64,000 nucleotides of DNA from Endozoicomonas elysicola (GTDB lineage: Bacteria > Pseudomonadota > Gammaproteobacteria > Pseudomonadales > Endozoicomonadaceae). A program made the position numbers and the translations under genes. This document shows positions 48,644 through 58,600 of this stretch, piece after piece. Positions within the stretch are counted from its first letter, which is position 1, and each line of letters starts with the position of its first letter. The notes under the pieces are model-generated. The model saw only the letters and a list, made by a program, of their open reading frames with translations. It did not search any database and had not been told where the DNA came from. The stretch covers positions 4,698,232 through 4,762,231 of the forward strand of contig NZ_JOJP01000001.1 in assembly GCF_000710775.1 (NCBI RefSeq), written 5' to 3'.

Positions 48644-49785
48644 ACGTCAACTGGCTCAGTAATACAAAAATCACTTTTCATCATGTGATGAAAAGTATGG
48701 CTTACCGGAAAAAAAACACGGTTGCCATGTTGGCTGTTCTAAGCTTTGGCTTCTATCTTTTTTTCCTTTTCCAGAACATCAAGGGGCAACTGATTGAAAA
48801 TATTAATCAGTACTCACTGAAGCACGATCTGATCATCAGCATGGAAACAGCTCATCTGCCACTGGTTCTGTTCTCATTATTTCAGATAGGTTCGTCGCCA
48901 CCCGCAATAAGCCAGAGTCACCTGGATGAGTTGATAAACCATCCTGAAATTGAATACGCCATTCCTTACGCTTATGGTGAGACCCATCGTGGAATCACTG
49001 TCATTGGCACCAGCCCAGAAGGTATAGAACAACTGATTCAACAACACACCAATGAGCTAGAGAGAGAAAACAAGCTGAATGATCATACTGAAACAGTATC
49101 ATTACGCGATAACCCAATGACTGCTTATATCGGTGCGAATATTGCTAAGCACCTTGGTTATAAAATCAACGACCAGATTACGATTGCCGATGGCAGTGAA
49201 CCAATATTAGAACAAGAGTACCCAGAATTATTTACCATTGCAGGTATTTTGCCACGCTTAAATACCCATCAAGATGATGTAATTTTTGTCCCCCTTGATG
49301 GATTGATAACAGCAAGACAACGTTATGCTGGCGGCCATGCTACGAGTTGGCTCAGCCCTGATGATATTTCTTATATAGATATAAAGCTTAGAGATCGGAT
49401 GGCTCTTCTGGCCATGGAACAGACATTGACGCAGTCTGCAGCCCAACGGGGATTGAACATAACAGCAGCCATGCCAGCCAAAGAGCTTGGAACGCTATAC
49501 AGCTACCTCAACAAAGCAGCAATGAGCCTGATTTCCATGTCTATGGTAACTCTGGGGTTGTGCCTGATAACCCTGTTTTATGCATTAACCAGAAACATTC
49601 AGGAAAGAAAACAGGAAATACTGCTTTATCGAACACTGGGCATGAGCCAGAGCTACATCAATATAATGGCCGTACTTGAACCCCTGTTAATTATTTCAGG
49701 CGCTCTTTTATTGGGTTTTGTATCCAGCGATCTTTCATCAATTCATGCATCTGAATTTTTCATGGTAAAATGGCTGATGAATTAA
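48637..49785 (+). CDS. FtsX-type ABC permease, apparently short at the C-terminus
   Basis: This 382-residue protein has the MacB/FtsX plan: helix 1 (about 25-45), a large periplasmic domain (about 50-285), then helix 2 (SMVTLGLCLITLFYAL) and helix 3 (AVLEPLLIISGALLLGF). It ends about 20 residues later, at KWLMN, so the fourth helix and C-terminal tail seen in most of the family are absent. Sequence beyond the stop shows no in-frame continuation of the same kind. Either the protein is a short variant or the end has been lost by a deletion. Confidence 0.85.
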   Translation: MVNVNWLSNTKITFHHVMKSMAYRKKNTVAMLAVLSFGFYLFFLFQNIKGQLIENINQYSLKHDLIISMETAHLPLVLFSLFQIGSSPPAISQSHLDELINHPEIEYAIPYAYGETHRGITVIGTSPEGIEQLIQQHTNELERENKLNDHTETVSLRDNPMTAYIGANIAKHLGYKINDQITIADGSEPILEQEYPELFTIAGILPRLNTHQDDVIFVPLDGLITARQRYAGGHATSWLSPDDISYIDIKLRDRMALLAMEQTLTQSAAQRGLNITAAMPAKELGTLYSYLNKAAMSLISMSMVTLGLCLITLFYALTRNIQERKQEILLYRTLGMSQSYINIMAVLEPLLIISGALLLGFVSSDLSSIHASEFFMVKWLMN

Positions 49786-50007
49786 GATATTTTATACCAA
49801 GTAAAAACATCAATTAAAAAACTTCAATAAAGGATAAAAGCCCGAAACTTCAGAAGAATACAACGAAAAGCATCAATAAGAGCACCATACAGGGGAACTT
49901 TTCAACACAACCTGATTCCAATGAAATCATGCCTGTTTTCATCAACTAAGATGGGAAATTTTATTTCCGAAAAGACAAATCGGAAAATTTCCATTCGGAA
50001 TCAGAGA

Positions 50008-50925
50008 ATGTCCACACGAAGTTCCAACACACTATCGAAAATAACTTTGCCGCTATTTCTGGCAATTTTTATTATTTATCCTCATCTAAATACTTATGCC
50101 AGTGGATTTCCAGAACCTTCCATTATGCAAGGCCATAGTAACTACTCACCACCGATCGATTACCGCCATATGGCTCTTTATCAGCTTAAGCTGAATCGCT
50201 ACTACCACCCTTCTGGTTCAGGCAACCCCAACAATGTTCGTGTTGAACACACCCATCATCATACTCACTGGGGCTGGTGGGATGTACCATTTTTCTGGGG
50301 AGGGTATACCAACGACCGAAACTCCTCATTCGGTGACCGGGTTTCGGACGGCCTTATTGGCGTTGCCGTGGTGGTAGCGGTTGTTGCTATCACAGTAGCT
50401 ACTATCTACTCAGTATCCCATGCAGTCTGGCCTTACGTAGGAGCGGCTAGCTTGACCTCTATTGAACTCCCGGAAAACTCACCCTGGAAAATTACAGGCT
50501 ACAAAGTTGCGCATGGTGGAGCCATACGATATTCCGACCTCGCTTTCAACGAAGACGCCATGAGTAATGCCAGAGAATATGAAATGTACGACCGGCAAAA
50601 AACAGCGCAGGGTCGCTTCCTCCTGCTTGATCAGGAGAACTGGTGGGGTATCGTAGATTACCCTGTTGATGTAGACGTAACATTCACGCGCTTTGATGAA
50701 GTTTCAGGAGAGGCCATTGAGCAGGTGACTGTTAACGTTCAACGTACCATCACTAATGGTATGAAAGCCGGAAATATTTCATCACGGGTCGTTCGCGCCA
50801 CTCAAAACCAACAGAACTATCAACTGGTAACCAGGCCTGACTATCCAGACTGGTTTGACTTTTCCAGCTGGTATCACAAACCGTCACGGCTCATGGTGGA
50901 CTTTAAAAATGGTGGATACCGTTGA
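50008..50925 (+). CDS. Exported protein of unknown function, tandem paralogue 1
   Basis: I do not recognise the family. With the ATG at 50008 a signal peptide follows immediately (hydrophobic LPLFLAIFIIYPHL, then YAS); the frame is open from 49921, adding 29 residues. A His/Trp-rich segment (THHHTHWGWWDVPFFWGG) and one hydrophobic helix (about VAVVVAVVAITVATI) follow. The C-terminal half is shared with the next gene: the motif GRFLLLDQEN, then a 'NYP(V/L)D' strand, T-N-x-M-K-A-G and W-Y-H-x-P-S-R are common to both. It is downstream of the ABC operon after about 220 bases. Confidence 0.75.
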   Translation: MSTRSSNTLSKITLPLFLAIFIIYPHLNTYASGFPEPSIMQGHSNYSPPIDYRHMALYQLKLNRYYHPSGSGNPNNVRVEHTHHHTHWGWWDVPFFWGGYTNDRNSSFGDRVSDGLIGVAVVVAVVAITVATIYSVSHAVWPYVGAASLTSIELPENSPWKITGYKVAHGGAIRYSDLAFNEDAMSNAREYEMYDRQKTAQGRFLLLDQENWWGIVDYPVDVDVTFTRFDEVSGEAIEQVTVNVQRTITNGMKAGNISSRVVRATQNQQNYQLVTRPDYPDWFDFSSWYHKPSRLMVDFKNGGYR

Positions 50926-51025
50926 TACGTATCACCACCATTACAATGCTTTCTGCAATTTGAAGGAACTATCCAGTGATGAAGAAGTCTTTAATTCTCA
51001 GTTTATACTTACGAAGTAAGCCACC

Positions 51026-51844
51026 ATGAACGTAATGACCAGAACATTAATCTTTTCTATCTCCCTTTCATTCTTTTGTACCTTTTCCAGCAGTATCAAC
51101 GCAAAAGATGATTATCCTGTTGACTACCTTGCAATGGATTTGTACTCCCTTAAAACCCGACGCTGGTTTGAAAATGGAAACCTGCCTCACCTTCCCATCT
51201 CTGCTCCATTCATGCGTTTCAACCCATCCACAGTAAAACAATTCTCATCTCCAGAATACTCATCATCGTCTTACCTCTTAATAAATAATCCCGTCCTGTT
51301 CACTATGCTGTTTCCATTTTCACTCTTTTCTCCGGCAGCAAGCGCCTGTAGCCTGACAGCCATTGAACTTGCTCCTGATTCAATGTGGAGAATTTCAGGG
51401 TACAAACTAAACAGTGGAACCCCTATTGCTTACAACGATTTCAACCAGAATCACGAGCTAATGACTGCAATCAAAGCCCAGAATATGTTCGATTTCAACG
51501 AAAACAGTTCTGGCCGATTTCTACTCCTCGACCAGGAAAACTCCTGGGGGCTTTTCAATTACCCTCTTGATGCCAATATTACCTTTAGTCGCCATAATGA
51601 TTTAACTGAAGCTTTGGAAGAAATTACAGTCAATGTCAAAAGAGAAATCACTAATAATATGAAAGCAGGTAAAGTCTACTCTCGAATTATCTCGACAAGA
51701 GGCATACCGGAAAACATCAGTGGCTACAAACTGGTTTCTAATATCAGCTATCCAAATTACGACTTTGATACCTGGTATCACCAGCCTTCACGAATCATGA
51801 TTGATTTTAAACCCACAGGCCGTGATAAGAACCATTTTTATTAA
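51026..51844 (+). CDS. Exported protein of unknown function, tandem paralogue 2
   Basis: This 272-residue protein has its own signal peptide (hydrophobic LIFSISLSFFCTF, then SSINA). It lacks the His/Trp-rich segment of its neighbour. The C-terminal 150 residues align with the neighbour: LTAIEL, GRFLLLDQEN, NYPLD, ITNNMKAGK and WYHQPSR. There is a hydrophobic stretch near residue 90 (LFTMLFPFSLFSPAASA). The pair clearly arose by tandem duplication followed by strong N-terminal divergence. Function unknown. Confidence 0.75.
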   Translation: MNVMTRTLIFSISLSFFCTFSSSINAKDDYPVDYLAMDLYSLKTRRWFENGNLPHLPISAPFMRFNPSTVKQFSSPEYSSSSYLLINNPVLFTMLFPFSLFSPAASACSLTAIELAPDSMWRISGYKLNSGTPIAYNDFNQNHELMTAIKAQNMFDFNENSSGRFLLLDQENSWGLFNYPLDANITFSRHNDLTEALEEITVNVKREITNNMKAGKVYSRIISTRGIPENISGYKLVSNISYPNYDFDTWYHQPSRIMIDFKPTGRDKNHFY

Positions 51845-52011
51845 TCTTCGGGACAGGTGATGTCCCCCTTACCAGAGCTCTTTATAATCACCGGCTCGGT
51901 GTTATTTTGTCATCTTGCAGCCCCCTCGGATTTACAGGAAAACCTCCTGCCTACTTGCAGTCCCTCCACCGATTTGGATAATTCACCCAGCTTTTGACTA
52001 TTTGTTATTTT

Positions 52012-52050
52012 GTACACAGCCCAATTGTGTACAGAGATACGTACACAATT
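52012..52050. promoter_or_regulatory. Triple GTACACA half-site array ahead of prfC
   Basis: GTACACA (52012-52018), its complement TGTGTAC (52026-52032, inside AATTGTGTAC), and GTACACAATT (52041-52050) alternate in orientation. AATTGTGTAC / GTACACAATT is a perfect 10-base stem with an 8-base loop, ending 12 bases before the prfC ATG. It could be an operator or an RNA hairpin covering the ribosome site. Confidence 0.6.
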
Positions 52051-52062
52051 CGGAACCCAAAC

Positions 52063-53643
52063 ATGTCATCACTCACCCGGGAAGTTGAAGCCAGACGCAC
52101 CTTCGCTATCATCTCCCACCCTGACGCCGGTAAGACAACCATTACCGAAAAACTCCTGCTACTGGGTGGCGCCATTCAGCTTGCGGGTACAGTAAAAGGT
52201 CGAAAAAGTGGCCGAATGGCGACTTCTGACTGGATGAAAATGGAGCAAGAGCGTGGAATTTCCATCACTACCTCGGTCATGCAGTTTCCATATCACGGTC
52301 GTACGGTAAACCTGCTGGATACACCCGGACACGAAGACTTTTCGGAAGATACCTACCGAACACTGACTGCGGTAGATAGCTGCCTGATGGTGATTGATGG
52401 GGCCAAGGGTGTCGAGGACCGAACCATTAAGTTGATGGAAGTCTGCCGCCTGCGTGACACGCCCATCTTCACGTTTGTGAATAAGATGGATCGTGAAGTC
52501 CGCGACCAGATAGAAGTACTGGATGAAGTTGAAGATATCCTGAAAATTCAGTGTGCTCCTATCACCTGGCCTATTGGAATGGGCAAGCAGTTTAAAGGGG
52601 TTTACAACCTTTACACCGACACCATTCATGTTTTCAAACCGGGTCAAGCCAGTGTTATCCCTGATGATATCCAGATCAAGGGGTTAGAGTCGGAAGAAGC
52701 CAGAGCTCTGCTGGGTGACCTTCATGAAGATCTGACTGAAGAAATTGAACTGGTTCGCGGTGCCAGCCATGAATTTGATCTTGAAGAATACCTTGCTGGC
52801 AGAATGACACCTGTATTTTTTGGAACCGCATTGTCCAACTTTGGTGTTCGGGAAATGCTGGATGATTTCGTCAAGTGGGCTCCTTCACCCATTCCCCGTG
52901 AGACCAGTGACCGTATAATTGCTGCCGACGAAGAGAGCTTCTCAGGCTTTGTGTTCAAAATTCAGGCAAATATGGACCCCAAGCACCGTGACCGCATCGC
53001 TTTTTTGCGGATCTGTTCCGGTAAATACACTCGCAACATGAAAATGAAGCACGTCAGAATTGGTAAAGATATTAAAATTGCCGATGCCGTGACCTTCCTG
53101 GCTGGCGACCGTTCACATGTGGATGAAGCAACTTCCGGCGATATTATCGGTTTGCACAACCACGGTACAATTCAGATTGGCGATACCTTTACTCAGGGCG
53201 AAATGCTGAAGTTTATGGGGATCCCCCACTTTGCCCCAGAGCTGTTCCGACGTGTTCGTCTGAGAGATCCATTGAAACTGAAACAGCTGCAAAAAGGGCT
53301 TCAGCAGCTGTCTGAAGAAGGGGCTACTCAACTATTCATGCCCGTGAACAATAATGACCTGATTCTCGGTGCGGTGGGTGTACTTCAGTTTGACGTCGTT
53401 ATGCGCCGCTTGAAAGACGAATACAACGTTGATGCCCTTTATGAACCCGTCAATGTCAACACGGCTCGCTGGGTTGATTGCAGCGACACGAAAAAGCTCG
53501 AAGAGTTCAAGCGCAAATGCGCTGATAACCTTTCAATAGATGGCGGTGGCCACCTAGCCTATCTGGCACCAACCCGTGTCAATTTATCCCTGGCTGAAGA
53601 GCGCTACCCGGACGTTGTTTTCCGAACCACCAGAGAGCATTAA
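52063..53643 (+). CDS. prfC: Peptide chain release factor 3
   Basis: RF3 is the GTPase that removes RF1 and RF2 from ribosomes after termination. With the ATG at 52063 ([26 protein letters not shown]) the protein is 526 residues, close to the E. coli length. The frame is open upstream to 51994, but those 23 extra residues are not family-like. GTPase motifs are P-loop HPDAGKT, DTPGHED and NKMD. The leader contains a perfect inverted repeat right before the start. Confidence 0.97.
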   Translation: MSSLTREVEARRTFAIISHPDAGKTTITEKLLLLGGAIQLAGTVKGRKSGRMATSDWMKMEQERGISITTSVMQFPYHGRTVNLLDTPGHEDFSEDTYRTLTAVDSCLMVIDGAKGVEDRTIKLMEVCRLRDTPIFTFVNKMDREVRDQIEVLDEVEDILKIQCAPITWPIGMGKQFKGVYNLYTDTIHVFKPGQASVIPDDIQIKGLESEEARALLGDLHEDLTEEIELVRGASHEFDLEEYLAGRMTPVFFGTALSNFGVREMLDDFVKWAPSPIPRETSDRIIAADEESFSGFVFKIQANMDPKHRDRIAFLRICSGKYTRNMKMKHVRIGKDIKIADAVTFLAGDRSHVDEATSGDIIGLHNHGTIQIGDTFTQGEMLKFMGIPHFAPELFRRVRLRDPLKLKQLQKGLQQLSEEGATQLFMPVNNNDLILGAVGVLQFDVVMRRLKDEYNVDALYEPVNVNTARWVDCSDTKKLEEFKRKCADNLSIDGGGHLAYLAPTRVNLSLAEERYPDVVFRTTREH

Positions 53644-53659
53644 CGGGCTCTTCTCAGCT

Positions 53660-53707
53660 AAATCCCTGGACTCTGGATTTACAGGCAGTCTGCTTTAGAC
53701 TGCCTGT
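53660..53707 (+). terminator. Two adjacent hairpins after prfC
   Basis: AAATCC/GGATTT (53660-53680) is followed directly by an 11-base perfect stem ACAGGCAGTCT / AGACTGCCTGT with a 5-base loop (53681-53707). There is no T run, so termination may need help from Rho. Confidence 0.6.
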
Positions 53708-53839
53708 AACTTCTATTAGTTCCACAACTAAGTGGACTCAGTTATCTCGCCTGCACTTATTCCGTTTCTGACTAATACCAATACTGCAGGTTCTAAAAAT
53801 ATTGTCTAATCTGAATGATTAATTCTTTCTGGTATTTCT

Positions 53840-55021
53840 ATGAGTGATGCAGTCTCGACCAAATCAGAAACTTCAACGGGTGTACGTCAAATCGTAGAAC
53901 CCCTAGTTCTGCTCGTCACAGCAGGACTCCTGTTTGGCTACCTTGGCCAGACCATGGGTGTTACCCATATGTTCAATACTCTCTTCAACACCGCTCACCA
54001 GCTATTACTGAACACAGTATTATTTCTCATGGGAATTACCGTACTGACCGGTGCTGCGGGTCGCCTGCTGATGGAATTCCATGTTATTTCTTTGATTGAA
54101 CGTCTGCTGGTTCCATTAATGAGGCCCGTCTTCAACTTGCCTGGTAGAGCAGCCATGGCAGCCATGATGACCTTTTTCTCAGACAACCCTGCAATTATTG
54201 GTCTGGCCAAGGATCGTCGCTTCAGCCATTCGTTCAAGGCTTATGAGATCATATCCCTGACCAACTTTGGCACCTCTTTCGGTATGGGTCTTATCGTCAT
54301 CACCTTTATGGCTACGCTGCAAAATAGTGAAACCGGTGCTACCTACTTTATACCCGCCATGATAGGACTGGCCGGCGCCCTTGTTGGTGCGGTTATCTCT
54401 ACGCGCCTGATGCAACGCTTTATCCGGAATGATCCCAGGCTTCACGAATTAAGCATCCAGGATACACACAGTGAACTGCTTGACGACCATAGTTCTACTG
54501 ACCCAGTCTGGCTGAGATTCCTTAACGCTCTATTGGATGGCGGTAAAGGTGGAGTCAAAATGGGCGTCGCCATTATTCCAGGCGTTCTGATTATCAGTAC
54601 CTTTGTGATGGTTCTCACCTTTGGGGCGCCAACAACCGGTTACACTGGTGGTGCGTTTGAAGGGGTTGCCCTGCTACCAAAGCTGGCCAGCCATATCACC
54701 TGGCTGTTTGAACTGCTCTTTGGCTTTGACCATGCAGAGCTGGTTGCTTTTCCAATCACCTCTCTGGGGGCCGTAGGTGCAGCCATGTCACTGGTGCCTA
54801 ACTTTATCAGTCAGGGAATTATCGGTGGCAGTGATATTGCGGTCTTCACCGCCATGGGTATGTGCTGGAGCGGTTATCTCAGTACTCATACTGCCATGCT
54901 GGACTCGCTGGGCTTTCGCCAACTGACGTCCAAAGCCATACTTGCTCACACTATTGGCGGTATCTGTGCCGGTGTCGCAGCCCGTTATCTCTATCTTCTG
55001 CTCAGCCCTCTTATTGTTTAA
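53840..55021 (+). CDS. Gate (nucleoside-recognition) domain membrane protein
   Basis: This 393-residue protein has about ten hydrophobic helices. The block FFSDNPAIIGLAKD and several helices with the Gly-rich pattern of nucleoside-recognition (Gate) proteins place it in the family that NCBI calls CD0519/CD1768-type, as I recall it. The substrate is unknown. The gene is alone, about 200 bases after prfC, and convergent with the TetR gene, sharing a hairpin terminator. Confidence is good for family and low for substrate. Confidence 0.8.
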   Translation: MSDAVSTKSETSTGVRQIVEPLVLLVTAGLLFGYLGQTMGVTHMFNTLFNTAHQLLLNTVLFLMGITVLTGAAGRLLMEFHVISLIERLLVPLMRPVFNLPGRAAMAAMMTFFSDNPAIIGLAKDRRFSHSFKAYEIISLTNFGTSFGMGLIVITFMATLQNSETGATYFIPAMIGLAGALVGAVISTRLMQRFIRNDPRLHELSIQDTHSELLDDHSSTDPVWLRFLNALLDGGKGGVKMGVAIIPGVLIISTFVMVLTFGAPTTGYTGGAFEGVALLPKLASHITWLFELLFGFDHAELVAFPITSLGAVGAAMSLVPNFISQGIIGGSDIAVFTAMGMCWSGYLSTHTAMLDSLGFRQLTSKAILAHTIGGICAGVAARYLYLLLSPLIV

Positions 55022-55027
55022 ACTGGC

Positions 55028-55064
55028 AACCACGCTCAACTCATTTTACAGGTTGAGTGTGGTT
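55028..55064. terminator. Hairpin between convergent Gate-protein and tetR-type genes
   Basis: A 13-base stem with one G-U pair (AACCACGCTCAAC / GTTGAGTGTGGTT) and an 11-base loop sits in the 44-base gap between the two stops. Confidence 0.75.
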
Positions 55065-55065
55065 T

Positions 55066-55668
55066 CTATCGCCTGAGCCCAGTAAAAACAGTCTCAGCAA
55101 TCACATCACCTTCACGTTCAAGATCAACCATCCCGCCAACCGAAAGCCATCGTTCAATCACTCCGTGAAAGCAGCCACTGGCAACCAGCGAGGCCGCTTC
55201 AGGCGATATACCCTCCCTGAGCAAGCCCCGATCCTGAGCTCTCTGCATCAGTAGAGTAACTTCCTTCTGACTCCTCAAGCAAAACTGATTCCAGCGTTCG
55301 ATCATCTGCAGGTCAAAGGCTGCCTGCTGGCTGATCCTGCATACCTGCTGAAACTGGAGATTGGTTGCTACCTCCTGTAAAACCCGTTTACCAAGAGCAC
55401 AGAGTACTTCCAGAGGGTCTTCATCATCGGCCTCAAGCTGTGCTGCAAAATGTTGATCCAATGGATCAAAAACCCTTTCCCAAAGGGCTTCCAGCATTTG
55501 AGATTTATCCTTGAAGTGCCAGTAAATAGCTCCCCGGGTGACACCTGCAGCACTGGCGATCTGGGCCAGGGTTACATTGGCAATTCCCTTATCACTGAAC
55601 AGGGCCAGAGCGGTTTCCAACAACTGAAGCCGTGTTTTCTCAGCATCTTCTTTTGTACGACGCGCCAT
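55066..55668 (-). CDS. TetR/AcrR-family transcriptional repressor
   Basis: This 200-residue protein has an N-terminal TetR helix-turn-helix (LAQIASAAGVTRGAIYWHFKDKSQML, residues about 34-60), with the IYWHF form seen in AcrR/TtgR-type efflux repressors. The C-terminal part is the ligand-binding helical domain. It is the last gene of an operon with an RND adaptor and pump (8 bases after the pump). A palindromic site resembling the AcrR operator lies at 60221-60246 in front of the operon, so the protein probably represses its own operon and is released by the pump's substrates. Confidence 0.93.
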   Translation of the reverse strand: MARRTKEDAEKTRLQLLETALALFSDKGIANVTLAQIASAAGVTRGAIYWHFKDKSQMLEALWERVFDPLDQHFAAQLEADDEDPLEVLCALGKRVLQEVATNLQFQQVCRISQQAAFDLQMIERWNQFCLRSQKEVTLLMQRAQDRGLLREGISPEAASLVASGCFHGVIERWLSVGGMVDLEREGDVIAETVFTGLRR

Positions 55669-55676
55669 AAATATCT

Positions 55677-58600
55677 TTAACCTGTCTGAAATTGCGGTAG
55701 TTCAGTACTGCCTTTAAACTCAGAACTGTCTCCAGCAGTTTTCACATCAGAGGTTAATAGCAGATACAGCGCAGGCACCACGACCATGGCAAATAGCGTT
55801 GAGGCTGCCAGTCCAAAGATAATCGCCATACACAGTGGATACCATTGCGGGTCACTACTGGCCAGAGGAATAAGCCCGAGCACTGTTGTCAAACTGGTGC
55901 TGATTACCGGACGCAGACGATCAGCGGCGCCCCGAGCTGCCGATTCAGCCACCGATAAGCCAGACAATCGATGACTATTCATCGTTTCAATCAGAACAAT
56001 ACCATTATTGACGGCAATACCAGCCAGAGAGACAACGCCCATCAAACCAATAAACGACATTGGTATTTCCGCAAGAAAGTAGCCAATAAAGGTTCCGGTT
56101 AATGCCAGGGGAACCACCAGAAGAATAATCAATGGCTGACGCATGGAGTTGAACATCAGGGTCAGCAGCACGAAAATCATGCCCATGGCCAATACCATAG
56201 CCCCCCCCATGCTGCCATAGCTTTCATCCGTCGACTCCATTTCACCGGCCAGTCGATAGTCATAGCCCACAGGCCATTCATGCTTCATCGCTTCCAGGTG
56301 GGGAATCATCGCCTTCATAATGGTGGTTGCCGTCTGCCCTTCTGCTCTCGCCTGCACCGTCACTGCTCTCTGACCATCGGTATGAACATAGACCTGTGGT
56401 GCTGCCATCAGCTGATATTCAGCCAGATCCAGCAAAGGAACACTCCGCCCATCATCCGTCATCACCGTCATCAATTGCATCTCAGCAATATGCTGGGGGC
56501 TGCCAAGCTCACCACCCCGGCTAGCCCAGGCCATACTGATGCGAATATCAGGGTCATCCTGAATACCGGGCACTTTGAAACGTCCAAAGTCGTCTTCTTC
56601 CATCGCCATTCGTATCTGCTGGGCAACACTGTGCTCAGAAAGGCCATGAAAGCTTAAGCGCTCAGGTATCAGACGAAAGCGAATTTCCCGATGGGCTGCT
56701 CCCAAGTTATCACGCACGCCCTGGGCACCAGGAACCTGAGAAAGCTTGCTGCGAACGTCTGCCGAAATATCACGGAGCAGGCCATAATCTTCACCCAGAA
56801 TTTCAATCTGAACTGGAGCCGCATTGTAGGGATTGCCTCCAACATGGGTCAGGAATATTTCCAGCCCGGCCTCACCGTTGAGCGACTCATTCAAACCCTC
56901 ACGAATTTCATCAAGGTATTCAAACGAGATACGATCCCGGTCTTTCCGGGGAACCAGAATGGCCGTAAACCCGACCTGATTGTAAGCTTTGGACGGTAAC
57001 AGCGCCTCATTCAGTGAACTGCTGGTCACCGGGCTTTTTTCGCCAACGTAAGCAATATTTTTCTCAATCCAGGGCTGTTGTCGCAAGTAAGCCCCTGCCT
57101 TATCAGCGGCCTGCTGAGCCTGCTCCAGTGTTGCATCAGGACCTAACTGAATTGCTATCCCAATTTTACGGTCATCACTTTCAGAGAACATCATCACCGG
57201 CAGCTGCCCTGCCGCCAGCAGACTCAGGGCAAACAGTCCAAAAGCCCCAGCGACCCATGAAACAGCAGTAATACGATTCTTTAAAACGGTAACCAACAAC
57301 CAGTCGGTAAGCTGGCCACGATACTTCATACTCAAACGGTCGATTAGTAATTCTCTGGAACGGCCAGAGTCTTTCTCCAGCAAATAACGGGAAAGTGGTA
57401 TGCAGACCAAAAATGCAACCAATAAACTGACGAGCAAGCTGATGGTAATGGTCATGGGCAATATTCGGATGAACTTTCCGGGAATACCACCTACCAGCAT
57501 CAGCGGAACCATGGCCAGAATAGTCGTCAACTGTCCTGCAGTGGCGGGTAAAAGAAAGGTTTTAACGGTTGAAAGTGCAGCCTCTGCGTACGACTTTTTA
57601 CGAACATAGAGCCCGTCATGCATGCCTTCCATAACAAGGATATACACATCCACCAGCAACCCGAGCGCTAACACCATACCCACCAGTACCGTCGAACTCA
57701 GGGTATACCCAAGCACAGCCATGCCAGCCAGGGTTGCCAGCAATGTCACCGGAAGAGCAATGCCGGCAATCAAGGCTTCACGCCAGGTTAACAGGAACAT
57801 CAGAACGATAAAGACAATGATGACCGCCTGATACATGGAGCCGGAGATATCCTCAAACGCCAGCTCAATCAGTTCACCGTCATCGGTTACCTTAGTGAGC
57901 TGCAGCCCCTGAGGCCAGGTATCACTTCTGACTACCTGATCAGCCAGCCGCTCTGCAGCACCAATAACCGCAAAAGTATCCTCACCGGGACGTTTGGTGA
58001 TATCCAAAGTAATACCACGGGTAAACTCACCATGGTCAAGGCTGAAATAGTTGCGGCTTTTTTCCCGGTCCAGTCTCAGACTAACATCGGCAATCTCACC
58101 AAGCCTGACCGGTCGATTCTCATCAAGTCGGACTATTGGTAGATTTTTAAGTTTTTCCACACTGTCAAAGCGACCGGCCAGATACAACGTAAAGGTACTC
58201 TCACTGCCTTCAAACTCCCCCCAGGCCATATCCTGATTCGCGGTCTGTAACCGGTCTCTGACTAACAGCGGTGAAATCCCCAGTTCTCTCAATTTATAAG
58301 GTTTTAGTCGTATATGAAGACTCTTTTCCCGCATTCCTCCCAGGTTTACTTTCTTAACGGTGGGAATGGTTTCAAACTGAGACTCCAGACGCTTTGCCAC
58401 ATCGGTCAGGATCAGATCATCTACATTGCCATGGAGTACCAGACTGATTACCGGCATGTCGGCAACTGACATCTCCTCTATTTCCGGTTTATCAATATCC
58501 GCTTCCGTTGGAAACTGACTTTCAGCCTTATCTACTTTGGCACGAAGTCGCTGAAGCGCTTCAGCAACCGGCATATCAGCTTCAAACTCAACAGCCACCA

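Noticed and set aside
51850-51866. A GGGACA / TGTCCC hairpin after the second exported paralogue
   Set aside because: Only six base pairs and no T run; left unassigned.
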